Shown piece after piece: positions 1-7,972 of a stretch of 64,000 nucleotides of DNA. Made by a program: the position numbers and the translations under genes. The notes under the pieces are model-generated. The model saw only the letters and a list, made by a program, of their open reading frames with translations, did no database searches and was not told the origin of the DNA. The stretch lies in NCBI GenBank assembly GCA_964428955.1, contig CAYSAD010000002.1, positions 86,314-150,313 of the forward strand, written 5' to 3'. The stretch's first letter is position 1; each line of letters starts with the position of its first letter. This DNA is from CAYSAD01 sp964428955 (GTDB lineage: Bacteria; Patescibacteriota; Saccharimonadia; Saccharimonadales; Saccharimonadaceae).

Positions 1-554
1 AATGACGTACCAACCTCACCGCGAATAGCATCGGCTGCCTTCGACGCGCTCCAGCCGTCGGTTGATTCATCATTGATAGCCACGACCACATCACCCTGTT
101 TCAGTCCTGCTTTCTCGGCCGGATTGCCAGGCAGTATCCGAATAATAGTCGGCTGATCATGACGGGTGGCTATTTCCGCACCGATACCACCACCGATATC
201 ACCCGAAATATCTTTGTTGAAATCGGCCGCTTCTTTGGCATCAAAGAACATCGTATATTTATCGCCGGCAGCAGCTACCATGCCGCGACTCGCGCCATCT
301 ATTAAGGCTTGATCATCGAGCTGGCCATCAAAATTGGCCTTCAGTGCCTGGTACGTTTTTTGCACAGGATCGAGGTCGAGCGTGCCCGTCTCTACCTTGA
401 CACCAATAAGCGGCGCAACCGCGCCAATGATGTCTCTACTGCGTGTACCGGCGACAAAACCAAGCGCCACTGCCACACCAACGCAGAGAAAAAGAAAACT
501 TCGTGAAATTGAGGTCTTTTGTTTTAATGGCACAGCCATAGAATGTTTCGGCAC
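1..554 (-). CDS. C-terminal processing protease (S41 family), N-terminal part
   Basis: The gene runs off the left edge; only its N-terminal ~184 residues are here. Translation shows an N-terminal membrane segment (about residues 15-35, hydrophobic, ending VAGTRS), a helical region like the S41 pre-domain (MFFDAKEAADFNKDI) and a PDZ domain (GGGIGAEIA, then LPGNPAEKAGLKQGDVVVAIND). This order is typical of CtpA/CtpB/Prc; the Ser/Lys catalytic core lies outside the window. I prefer a GTG start at 554, seven nt after AGGGG, over ATG at 539, which is 22 nt from it. It follows ftsE-ftsX and a CHAP hydrolase on the same strand, so it may process an envelope or divisome hydrolase (inference). Confidence 0.85.
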   Translation of the reverse strand, partial: MPKHSMAVPLKQKTSISRSFLFLCVGVAVALGFVAGTRSRDIIGAVAPLIGVKVETGTLDLDPVQKTYQALKANFDGQLDDQALIDGASRGMVAAAGDKYTMFFDAKEAADFNKDISGDIGGGIGAEIATRHDQPTIIRILPGNPAEKAGLKQGDVVVAINDESTDGWSASKAADAIRGEVGTS

Positions 555-648
555 GTTCGTTCCCCTATATCTGGTTATGATTAACTTATATAAGTATAAC
601 GCACCCTGGGTTGGATGCGCTATACGTTCTTGAAAAGATATATGTTGC

Positions 649-1848
649 TTACTTGACGTAAATGTAACCGTAGTCGAAAATCGATGCCGACAACCACATT
701 TCGCTGTACATACCGTAGCCAGCACCGTAATTGTAGTTGTACTGACTTACCAGGAGTTGTCCGGCGTGACTGCCCGAACCGACTTGCTCCACCCATACGA
801 TATGTCCTTCGGCAGCACCTGACGATCCTGGACCCATTACAGCAAGCGACCCAGCTCTTGGCGTATAGCCAGTTGGGAAAATTCCTCTGGCGCTGGCAGG
901 AAAGTCTTTGGCATTACCCCAGTTTTCAGGGTAGTTGCCTGTTTCTTTCGCGACCCTCCAGGCCGCATAACTTGCACACTGACGACAACCATAGCCATGA
1001 CCATCGCCACCGTTACCGTCTGAACCTTGGGTTGAATAGTAGCCTAGCATAGGACAGTTTCCCGCGCCCCATGGATAATCACCGGCAGCACCGCCGCGAA
1101 CAAGCGTCGCACCACCACTTGAAGCGATCGCCGCAGCGATCGCCGCTTGTTGTGCGGCACGTATCCTGCCCTGTTCTGCCCGGCTCTTAGCGGAGAGCTG
1201 GAGGTAGGCGGATTGCTTACCCTTTGTTTCGTTTAGGATCTGTTGCTGTTCGTCTTGCTTTTCTTGCAATGCCTTGCGATCGTTACGCTGCTGAGCAAGA
1301 ATCTTCTCGATATCTTTTTTCTGTGTCTCAAGCTGTGTTTTTAACGACTCGATCTTGTTGATCGTTTTCGATAATTCATCACGTATCGATGACTGGTATT
1401 CTTGCTTGTCGACATAATCGCCAATGTTTTTACTGCTCGCTAACATCTCGAGAGGTGAGACTTTTGCGTCAACATACAGATTCGCCATTGTATCGCCCAG
1501 GACGATTTTATTCGTCTGGATATCATTCTCAGTTTGGGTAATCTTTTGCTTCAGTTGTTTGTACTTGATTTCGCTAATATCAATTTTGCCTTGAATCTTC
1601 GCTTTCTGCGCATTCAAGGCTGCGATCTTCTGTTGCAAGCTATTAGCTTGGTTCTGCAATTTCCCCGCTTGGGATTCGTATTGGTCGATTTGCTTTTGGA
1701 TCGCATTAATCTGATCATCATACTTGTCTGCATTTGCTTTTGGCGCGAATTGTATAGGCGTAGCAATGACTATTAACACGGCGGCGGCAACAATCACTGC
1801 TCTCGCAGCCAAAGAAGTGGAAACTGGTGTGGTGGACCGTCGTTTCAT
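649..1848 (-). CDS. PcsB-like coiled-coil CHAP-domain peptidoglycan hydrolase
   Basis: A 399-residue secreted protein: N-terminal membrane/signal segment (about residues 13-35), a long coiled coil (about 40-230, rich in Q, K, E and I/L heptads), an Ala-rich linker, then a C-terminal CHAP amidase/endopeptidase domain. The catalytic Cys is in QCASYAAWR and the catalytic His in EGHIVWVEQ. Coiled coil plus CHAP is the PcsB/CwlO-like plan, in which the coiled coil docks on FtsX. Placement directly downstream of ftsE-ftsX supports that pairing. I start at ATG 1848; a TTG at 1884 would add 12 residues and overlap a TTGACC/TAGCAT promoter-like pair with 17-nt spacing. Confidence 0.87.
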   Translation of the reverse strand: MKRRSTTPVSTSLAARAVIVAAAVLIVIATPIQFAPKANADKYDDQINAIQKQIDQYESQAGKLQNQANSLQQKIAALNAQKAKIQGKIDISEIKYKQLKQKITQTENDIQTNKIVLGDTMANLYVDAKVSPLEMLASSKNIGDYVDKQEYQSSIRDELSKTINKIESLKTQLETQKKDIEKILAQQRNDRKALQEKQDEQQQILNETKGKQSAYLQLSAKSRAEQGRIRAAQQAAIAAAIASSGGATLVRGGAAGDYPWGAGNCPMLGYYSTQGSDGNGGDGHGYGCRQCASYAAWRVAKETGNYPENWGNAKDFPASARGIFPTGYTPRAGSLAVMGPGSSGAAEGHIVWVEQVGSGSHAGQLLVSQYNYNYGAGYGMYSEMWLSASIFDYGYIYVK

Positions 1849-1896
1849 TAACCTTATGCTAACACGAGGCTGTAAAACGGTCAATATATAACGGGG

Positions 1897-2877
1897 TTAT
1901 ATTTTCAAATATTTTTGCGTTGCAAACAGCGAAGAAATCACTCCGATAATTGCTCCGACCAAGATCATACCGATCAAGACGAAACCGATATAGGACATGA
2001 TGGAGTCAAGCGTCGGCTGGACAGCAATACCATACGCCAGTAGTTTCTCACGACTTACTAGAAGTATGGTTACCCCGAGAACCGTCGCAATAACTGCCGC
2101 GATAAAACCATACACCACCGCCTCGACGACAAACGGACCCCGGATGAATTTCCGGTCAGCACCGATCAGCTTCATCATTTGGATTTCTTCTTTGCGATTA
2201 AAAATCGCCATCCTGATCGTGTTAAACACGATCAATGATGAGATCACGATAAACACGATACTGGCACCAATGCCGACTTTTTCGGCAAACCCGACGCCAC
2301 GACCGATATTTTGAATCGCTTGTCGCCTTTCACCAGCGAACGATGGCTCACGATCCGGGTCTTTGTTTGCTTGATAGGTCGTATTATTCTTCACGAAATC
2401 ATCGAGCTGTGACGTATTGTTAATATCCGCGATACTAATGCGAAGCGTCCCCGGAAACCTGTTGATTGCTTCGTTCAGGGCGCTCAGCGTCTCCGCATTA
2501 TCGCTGTTTTGCACGGCGAATTCTTTGCGCGCGTCGGTCGGACTGACATAGGTGACTTTTTTGACGGAACTCAGTCCACGAAGATTTGTTTCAAGCTCAC
2601 TGACCGCTTCTTGACTCACATCATTTTTCAGGTAGATCGACATGTCGACTTTGGATTGGATTTCGTTGACCGTATCAACCAGCACGTTACGAGCCGCCAA
2701 GGTTGTAAACACGATCAAAAGCGTAATGGTCATCACGGCAGTGGCCGCAATCGTCAGCCAGGCATTACGACTAAAGTTATTGATACCGTAGCGCACCATC
2801 CGCACGAATGTCAGCCATTGGCGGCGACGATATTTCTGCTGATGAAACGCTTTAGCGTCAAGCGACCGTTTGCTCAT
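1897..2877 (-). CDS. ftsX: Cell division permease FtsX
   Basis: 326 residues with the FtsX layout: cytoplasmic N-terminus, TM1 (about 33-60, WLTIAATAVMTITLLIVFTT), a large extracytoplasmic domain (about 65-205), then three TM segments (about 205-325). FtsX carries FtsE-driven conformational change across the membrane to peptidoglycan hydrolases. It overlaps ftsE by four bases (ATGA), implying translational coupling. The CHAP hydrolase is immediately downstream and is the likely partner. Length is within the family range. Confidence 0.95.
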   Translation of the reverse strand: MSKRSLDAKAFHQQKYRRRQWLTFVRMVRYGINNFSRNAWLTIAATAVMTITLLIVFTTLAARNVLVDTVNEIQSKVDMSIYLKNDVSQEAVSELETNLRGLSSVKKVTYVSPTDARKEFAVQNSDNAETLSALNEAINRFPGTLRISIADINNTSQLDDFVKNNTTYQANKDPDREPSFAGERRQAIQNIGRGVGFAEKVGIGASIVFIVISSLIVFNTIRMAIFNRKEEIQMMKLIGADRKFIRGPFVVEAVVYGFIAAVIATVLGVTILLVSREKLLAYGIAVQPTLDSIMSYIGFVLIGMILVGAIIGVISSLFATQKYLKI

Positions 2878-3560
2878 TGTCGGTAACTCCCCTGCGACTG
2901 ATCACTAGTTATTTTGCCGTGCTCCAACGTTACCACTCGGCGCTTCAGTTTGTTGACGATCTCCACGTTGTGCGTGGTAAGCAACACGGTCGTGCCGTAA
3001 TGGTTGATTTTTTCCAATAGCCGCACGATATCCCAACTGTGCTTCGGATCGAGGTTGCCGGTCGGTTCGTCGGCGATCAGAATTTTCGGTTGACGCACGA
3101 TGGCACGAGCAATTGCCACTCGCTGGCGTTCACCACCAGACAGCATATGCGGGTAACTTTTTTCTTTGCCGGTTAGTCCGACAAGTTCGATGACTTTCGG
3201 TACGGTATTACGAATCTCGCGGCCGGTCATGCCGGCGATTTCCAACGCGAAGGCAATGTTTTCATAGACGGTTCGCTGTGGCAATAGTTTGAAATCCTGG
3301 AAAACGACGCCGATTTTCCGCCTGAGCAGCGGGATGTGTTTGTCTTTCAATGTATCGTAGTCGATACCGCCGACGACGATCTTGCCGCTGGTCGGCTTCT
3401 CTTCACGCGTCAACAGCTTCAGTAGCGTTGACTTACCAGCACCGCTCGTTCCGACTAAAATGACGAATTCTTTCGGCTCAATATGAAGACTCACCCGATT
3501 TATAGCCGGTTTCGAACTGTTCTTGCCGTATGATTTCGTTACCCTATCAAGAAGTATCAT
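2874..3560 (-). CDS. ftsE: Cell division ATP-binding protein FtsE
   Basis: 228-residue ABC ATPase: Walker A VGTSGAGKSTLLK, Q-loop FQDFKLLP, signature LSGGERQRVAIARAI, Walker [13 protein letters not shown] and switch His TTHNVEIV. It pairs with FtsX through a 4-nt gene overlap. Start ATG 3560 lies 10 nt after a -10 element, with no clear Shine-Dalgarno sequence. This is the first gene of the ftsE-ftsX-CHAP-ctp run. Confidence 0.95.
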   Translation of the reverse strand: MILLDRVTKSYGKNSSKPAINRVSLHIEPKEFVILVGTSGAGKSTLLKLLTREEKPTSGKIVVGGIDYDTLKDKHIPLLRRKIGVVFQDFKLLPQRTVYENIAFALEIAGMTGREIRNTVPKVIELVGLTGKEKSYPHMLSGGERQRVAIARAIVRQPKILIADEPTGNLDPKHSWDIVRLLEKINHYGTTVLLTTHNVEIVNKLKRRVVTLEHGKITSDQSQGSYRQ

Positions 3561-3570
3561 TTCTTTATAT

Positions 3571-3579
3571 ATTGTAACA
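3571..3579 (-). promoter_or_regulatory. Extended -10 promoter of ftsE
   Basis: On the minus strand this reads TGTTACAAT, an extended -10 (TGn + TACAAT). It ends 10 nt before the ftsE ATG, so transcription would start within a few nt of the codon. No good -35 at 17 nt was found; TTGACG lies further upstream. The same TGTTACAAT string precedes prfB, serS, rpsU and rplU. Confidence 0.6.
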
Positions 3580-3615
3580 TAAGCGTGTCCGTTTTTTGAC
3601 CGTCAAGCTTTGGGA

Positions 3616-4692
3616 TTAGAGAGTCGCTTCGAGGTACGCAGTCATAAAACCGTCAATCTTGCCGTCGAGCACGCTGCTGGCATCGGTTTCTTCGTATTTG
3701 GTGCGGGTGTCTTTAACGAGAGTGTACGGATGTAAGACGTAATTTCGAATCTGCGATCCCCAGTTGGCCGATTCCCCCGCCTGCAGTTCCGACACCGAAG
3801 CAGCGTGCTGTTCAAGCTGTAGTTGGGCTAATTTCGATCGTAAAATTTTCAAGGCCGTTTCTTTGTTTTGTAACTGCGAACGTTCATTCTGAATCGCTAC
3901 GACAATTCCGGTCGGCAAATGCGTTATCCGGACAGCACTATCGGTCGTGTTGACACTTTGGCCGCCATGGCCGCCAGCTCGATAGACATCAATCTTGAGG
4001 TCTTTGTCGTCCAGCTTGATATCGTCCGGTCTATTAATTTGTGGCAAAATTTCAATCAATGCAAAGCTGGTCTGGCGCAGATTATCGCTATTGAACGGAC
4101 TGAGTCGCACTAGACGGTGAACACCGTGTTCACTTTTTAATTTGCCGTAGGCATACGGACCAGTAATTTCAAACACGCTGGTTTTTATGCCAGCCTCTTC
4201 GCTGGCCGAACGTTCGACCTGACTGGTCGTCATATCATTTTTTTGAGCCCAGCGCAGGTACATCCGTTCAAGCATCTCGGCGAAATCTTGGGCATCCATA
4301 CCGCCGACCCCAGCCGTAATTCGCATGATGGCATTGTGGTCATCATATTTTCCCCGGAAGAGCAGATCTTTTTTCCGTTGGGCGAATTCAGTTTCGAGCG
4401 CCGTGATCTGTGTCTCAAATTCAGTTTCGAGCGAGTCGTCGCCAAGCTCCATGAGTTCATTGATATCATTCAATTGGGCCGTCAGAATCTGCCACGGCTC
4501 GATGGCCTGTTTCAGGGCCGCGGTCCGCTTGCTTTTGTCCTGGGCACTTGATGGATCACGCCAAGCCTCTGGCTGGTTCAGCTCATCAGTCAGAATTTGT
4601 AGCTCGACCGCCTTTGCGTCAATCGAAAGTTGACCATAGGCTTTTTTAACAGCCGTTCGAAGACTTTGCAGGCGTTTCACGAGAGGTTGCAT
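3616..4692 (-). CDS. prfB: Peptide chain release factor 2
   Basis: 358 residues. The catalytic GGQ motif is in [18 protein letters not shown], and the stop-codon discriminator is SPF (RLSPFNSDNLRQTSF), the RF2 type that reads UGA and UAA. The N-terminal helical domain, PCRF region and C-terminal domain are complete. No in-frame UGA or frameshift site is seen near the N-terminus, unlike E. coli prfB. Its presence supports UGA as a stop codon. The start lies 8 nt after TACAAT and is probably leaderless. Confidence 0.96.
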   Translation of the reverse strand: MQPLVKRLQSLRTAVKKAYGQLSIDAKAVELQILTDELNQPEAWRDPSSAQDKSKRTAALKQAIEPWQILTAQLNDINELMELGDDSLETEFETQITALETEFAQRKKDLLFRGKYDDHNAIMRITAGVGGMDAQDFAEMLERMYLRWAQKNDMTTSQVERSASEEAGIKTSVFEITGPYAYGKLKSEHGVHRLVRLSPFNSDNLRQTSFALIEILPQINRPDDIKLDDKDLKIDVYRAGGHGGQSVNTTDSAVRITHLPTGIVVAIQNERSQLQNKETALKILRSKLAQLQLEQHAASVSELQAGESANWGSQIRNYVLHPYTLVKDTRTKYEETDASSVLDGKIDGFMTAYLEATL

Positions 4693-4700
4693 TACCTTTT

Positions 4701-4718
4701 ATTGTAACATTGTATACT
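4701..4718. promoter_or_regulatory. Face-to-face -10 elements of prfB (-) and murI (+)
   Basis: The minus strand reads TGTTACAAT at 4709-4701, 8 nt before the prfB ATG. The plus strand reads TATACT at 4713-4718, 6 nt before the murI ATG at 4725. Only 32 bp separate the two start codons, so both transcripts should be leaderless and the two polymerase footprints overlap. Confidence 0.6.
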
Positions 4719-4724
4719 TATGGT

Positions 4725-5384
4725 ATGCATATCGGTATCTTCGACTCAGGTATCGGTGGCGAAATCGTCGCCGAAGCTATCCAGGACTACTTCCCAGCCG
4801 CAAAGTTAACAGTAGTCAATGATAAGGCTCATCTTCCCTATGGTGATAAAACCGCAATGGAAATAATCCGTTTGACTGACAAAGCTATCCAACCGCTGAT
4901 TAAGGAGCGCTGTGATGTTATTGTCATCGCCTGCAATTCAGCTACGACCGCTGCGATCGATTGGCTGCGAAAGACATACCCGACCCAACGCTTCATCGGC
5001 ATTGAACCGATGGTAAAACCCGCCAGCCAATTGACAAAAAGCCACGTCATCGCCGTTTGCGCCACCCCCGCCACGCTTAACAGCCATCGTTACGAGAGAC
5101 TCCGCGAGAATTATGGTGCCGGACTGGCGATACTAGAACCAGACTGCTCTCAGTGGGCACAGATGATCGAAAAAAATAATATCAATCTAGAGAAAATCAA
5201 ACATGTCGTTAACGACGTGATTCATCAAGGTGCTGACGTTATCGTGCTTGGTTGCACGCACTACCACTGGATAAAGAATTATATCGAGAGTGTTGCGGCC
5301 GGTAAAGCAACCGTCATCGAACCATCGAATGCAATCTGTGTGCGTATAAAAACTCTCCTTACAGTTGATTCACTGCTGCGATGA
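4725..5384 (+). CDS. murI: Glutamate racemase
   Basis: 219 residues, shorter than the usual 255-280. Family motifs are intact: FDSGIGG at the N-terminus, first catalytic Cys in IACNSATTAA, second catalytic Cys in VLGCTHYHW. It supplies D-glutamate for peptidoglycan, matching murD, which converges on it from the other strand; the 3' ends overlap by 26 bp. The start is ATG 4725, six nt after TATACT; an upstream TTG at 4710 would include the promoter. Confidence 0.92.
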   Translation: MHIGIFDSGIGGEIVAEAIQDYFPAAKLTVVNDKAHLPYGDKTAMEIIRLTDKAIQPLIKERCDVIVIACNSATTAAIDWLRKTYPTQRFIGIEPMVKPASQLTKSHVIAVCATPATLNSHRYERLRENYGAGLAILEPDCSQWAQMIEKNNINLEKIKHVVNDVIHQGADVIVLGCTHYHWIKNYIESVAAGKATVIEPSNAICVRIKTLLTVDSLLR

Positions 5385-6648
5385 ATTGATCACCACGTTC
5401 AGAGTAGTTTTCGTACTGATCAAAACTAGCACTTGCTGGACTGAGCAGTACCGTGCCAGCTCGGTCTTCAAGTTGGGCATAAGCCATTGCAACAACATTT
5501 CGCATACTACCAGTGGCACGCACCGCACGGATGCCTAAATCAAGACATGATTGATAAATTTCTTCACCAGTCTGACCGACTGCTACGACAAAAGTATCCG
5601 TCCGTTTACACGTCTCTAATACTTCTTGATAGCTACTCCCTTTATTAGAACCGCCGAGGATAATCACCTTACGGCCACCAAAACTATCAAGGGCCGCAAT
5701 CGCCGAACCTGGCGTCGTAGCGATGCTATCATCATAGAACTGCACGTCATTTATTTCGCGCACAAATTTCAATCGGTGCGGCAAGCCTTCGAAATCACGT
5801 AGCCCCTGCTCAATCGCCACGTAATCGTCGGTGAATCGCAGAGCAGCGCTGATAGCCGCGCAAGCATTCTCTTGATTATGTAGACCCGGTAGCTGCAACG
5901 CGTCGATTGGACAGATGGTTGTATCTTGAACAAAAAATGTGTTCGACTTCACATAGACCGCTCCATCGTCAGCGATGGCAAAGCGCTGCGCACTTGACAA
6001 TTCATCATGTCCGGTCATGGCGATACGGCGGGAAATCGGATTGGTCGGATGATAGATACAGATGTCGTCCGCCGTTTGAAAGCGCCGAATATTGGCCTTG
6101 GCCTCAACGTACTCATTAAAATCGGTATGGACGTTCAAATGATCGGGTTCGATCATGAGTACTACAGCCACGTGCGGACTGCGCTCTAAATCCCAGAGTT
6201 GAAAACTGCTAAGCTCAAACACGACGATATCATCAGTTGTTATCTCAGGGAGGACTGTCAGTGCCGGTACACCAATATTACCAAGCAAATGAACGGTTTT
6301 ACCGGCCGCTTGCAAGATACTGGCGATGAGACTGGCGGTCGTGCCCTTGCCTTTCGTGCCGGTGACACCGATGATCGGCGCCGGACACTTCTCGAAGAAT
6401 TCATTGGTCGCCGACCAAATCTTGCCCTTGGTCGTGATCTTACGCGGCGCCACGCCGGCCGATCGAACCACCAGATCGAAATCAGCTAATTGAGCAAATG
6501 CATCGTCACCAAGGATCGTCGTCACCCCTGCCGGCATATCGGCAAGTGCCGCTTTTTCGTCGACGATCGTTATGTCCGGGCTAAGCTTTTGGAAATAATC
6601 GTAGTTGGCTTTACCTTCAAGTCCAAAGCCGGCGATTGCAATCTTCAT
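5359..6648 (-). CDS. murD: UDP-N-acetylmuramoylalanine--D-glutamate ligase
   Basis: About 429 residues. An N-terminal Rossmann-like domain (IAIAGFGLEGKANYDYF) is followed by the Mur ligase ATP site GVTGTKGKGTTASLI, the central motif FELSSFQLWDL and a C-terminal domain with LPHRLKFV and YDDSIATTP. It adds D-glutamate made by MurI. I choose ATG 6648, seven nt after TAAAAT; the upstream TTG at 6672 would overlap the previous gene and the promoter. Confidence 0.94.
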   Translation of the reverse strand: MKIAIAGFGLEGKANYDYFQKLSPDITIVDEKAALADMPAGVTTILGDDAFAQLADFDLVVRSAGVAPRKITTKGKIWSATNEFFEKCPAPIIGVTGTKGKGTTASLIASILQAAGKTVHLLGNIGVPALTVLPEITTDDIVVFELSSFQLWDLERSPHVAVVLMIEPDHLNVHTDFNEYVEAKANIRRFQTADDICIYHPTNPISRRIAMTGHDELSSAQRFAIADDGAVYVKSNTFFVQDTTICPIDALQLPGLHNQENACAAISAALRFTDDYVAIEQGLRDFEGLPHRLKFVREINDVQFYDDSIATTPGSAIAALDSFGGRKVIILGGSNKGSSYQEVLETCKRTDTFVVAVGQTGEEIYQSCLDLGIRAVRATGSMRNVVAMAYAQLEDRAGTVLLSPASASFDQYENYSERGDQFIAAVNQL

Positions 6649-6655
6649 ACTGCTT

Positions 6656-6661
6656 ATTTTA
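6656..6661 (-). promoter_or_regulatory. -10 element of murD
   Basis: TAAAAT on the minus strand, 7 nt before the murD ATG and overlapping the stop codon region of the M16 peptidase gene. It fits the leaderless spacing seen elsewhere in the window. Confidence 0.4.
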
Positions 6662-7945
6662 GCTGGTTTCAAACAAACCGGCTAGTTTATCGTTTAGCTC
6701 CACTATTTCTTCCTTTTCACCACTGCCAAGTCCTGCCAGTACCCAGGTGTCGGCCGTAATGAAGCTCCTAGCGGTGTCGATGACACACTGCCTGGTCGTA
6801 CTGGTAATAGCCTCTGGTACCTTTTCGTAATCACGCACTACATCATCGGCAAAATAACGGTTCGTGTAGAAATGACTGATTTGAGCTACGGTCTGCGCAC
6901 CCATTTGATAACGGCCCAGGCCGTATTGTTTGGCAGCCTCTACTTCAGCTTCCGTTATATTTCCGCCGAGGACGTCGTTCATTTCGCGGACAATAATACT
7001 GAATAAATCACCAGCTGTGTCGTTATTTACCTCACCACCAAAATCCCAGCTGCTGTCGTGATAGCCCACCGAAGTGTCGGAAAATACTCCGTAAGCCAGA
7101 CCCTTCTGGCGAGCCGCACCGAAAATCCGCGAATGCATCGTACCGGTCAGAATATGGTCAAGGCAGTTCATAGCCTCAACTTCTTCATCACTAAGTTCAC
7201 GCGGAATCACCAGTGACCAACCGAATGTCAGATTTGAGGCTTCTTTACGGCGAATCAGTGCCGGATTAGCCCGGGCAAGTTCATCCTTTGGAATGTCGAA
7301 ACGCTCACCCGGTTCCAGTGGCCAATCTTCTAACTGGCGCTTGATATCACTCTTACGGCCGTTTAATTTACCCGCGATGACGAAACGGAAGTTATTGGTA
7401 GTATGCGTGCGGGTGTGGTGTTCTTTGATATCGGCCAATTTAACATTCGGGATGGTTCTAAGACGTTGACGATAGCTATAGATATCTTCACCGAGCAGTT
7501 GCTGAACTTTCGGCCACAACACTCGGCTATGATTGTTCAAATAACCTGTCAATTCGTTACGGACATTGCCCTTTTCTGCTTCCAGGGCATCTTTTTTAAA
7601 GCGCGGTTCACAAATGGCCAGGCGCTGCAAATGCAGGATCCGGTCCCATTCGAAATCGGCACACTCGGCCACGTAACCCATAGTGAATTCACTGGTATAG
7701 GCGTTATGGTAGGCACCATTTTTCGTGAATTCCGCTTCGTAATCATGCTCACTGGAAAACTCACTGTTAGCACCGAACGCCATGTGTTCCATGATGTGGG
7801 CCGTTTCATAGATATCTTTTGATTTCACGTAGCGATTACCGGCTCGAAAATGAAACTGAAAGCTCATCACGGTCGCACCCGGTACGTCAACTAGTAGTCC
7901 GCGAGCGCCGTTTTTCAAACGTACTTCTTCAACTGTATGTTTCAC
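6659..7945 (-). CDS. M16 family zinc metallopeptidase
   Basis: 428 residues with the inverted zinc motif HxxEH (AHIMEHMAFG, about residues 49-53) and the downstream Glu ligand region (LEAEKGNVRNEL). The second half is the catalytically inactive M16-like domain. Members include pitrilysin-like processing proteases. The start is GTG 7945 with AAGG about 15 nt upstream, so initiation is probably weak or coupled to secA, which ends 27 nt before. The substrate is unknown. Confidence 0.9.
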   Translation of the reverse strand: MKHTVEEVRLKNGARGLLVDVPGATVMSFQFHFRAGNRYVKSKDIYETAHIMEHMAFGANSEFSSEHDYEAEFTKNGAYHNAYTSEFTMGYVAECADFEWDRILHLQRLAICEPRFKKDALEAEKGNVRNELTGYLNNHSRVLWPKVQQLLGEDIYSYRQRLRTIPNVKLADIKEHHTRTHTTNNFRFVIAGKLNGRKSDIKRQLEDWPLEPGERFDIPKDELARANPALIRRKEASNLTFGWSLVIPRELSDEEVEAMNCLDHILTGTMHSRIFGAARQKGLAYGVFSDTSVGYHDSSWDFGGEVNNDTAGDLFSIIVREMNDVLGGNITEAEVEAAKQYGLGRYQMGAQTVAQISHFYTNRYFADDVVRDYEKVPEAITSTTRQCVIDTARSFITADTWVLAGLGSGEKEEIVELNDKLAGLFETS

Positions 7946-7972
7946 TGAATTTTCTCAACCTTCTCCCACCCG

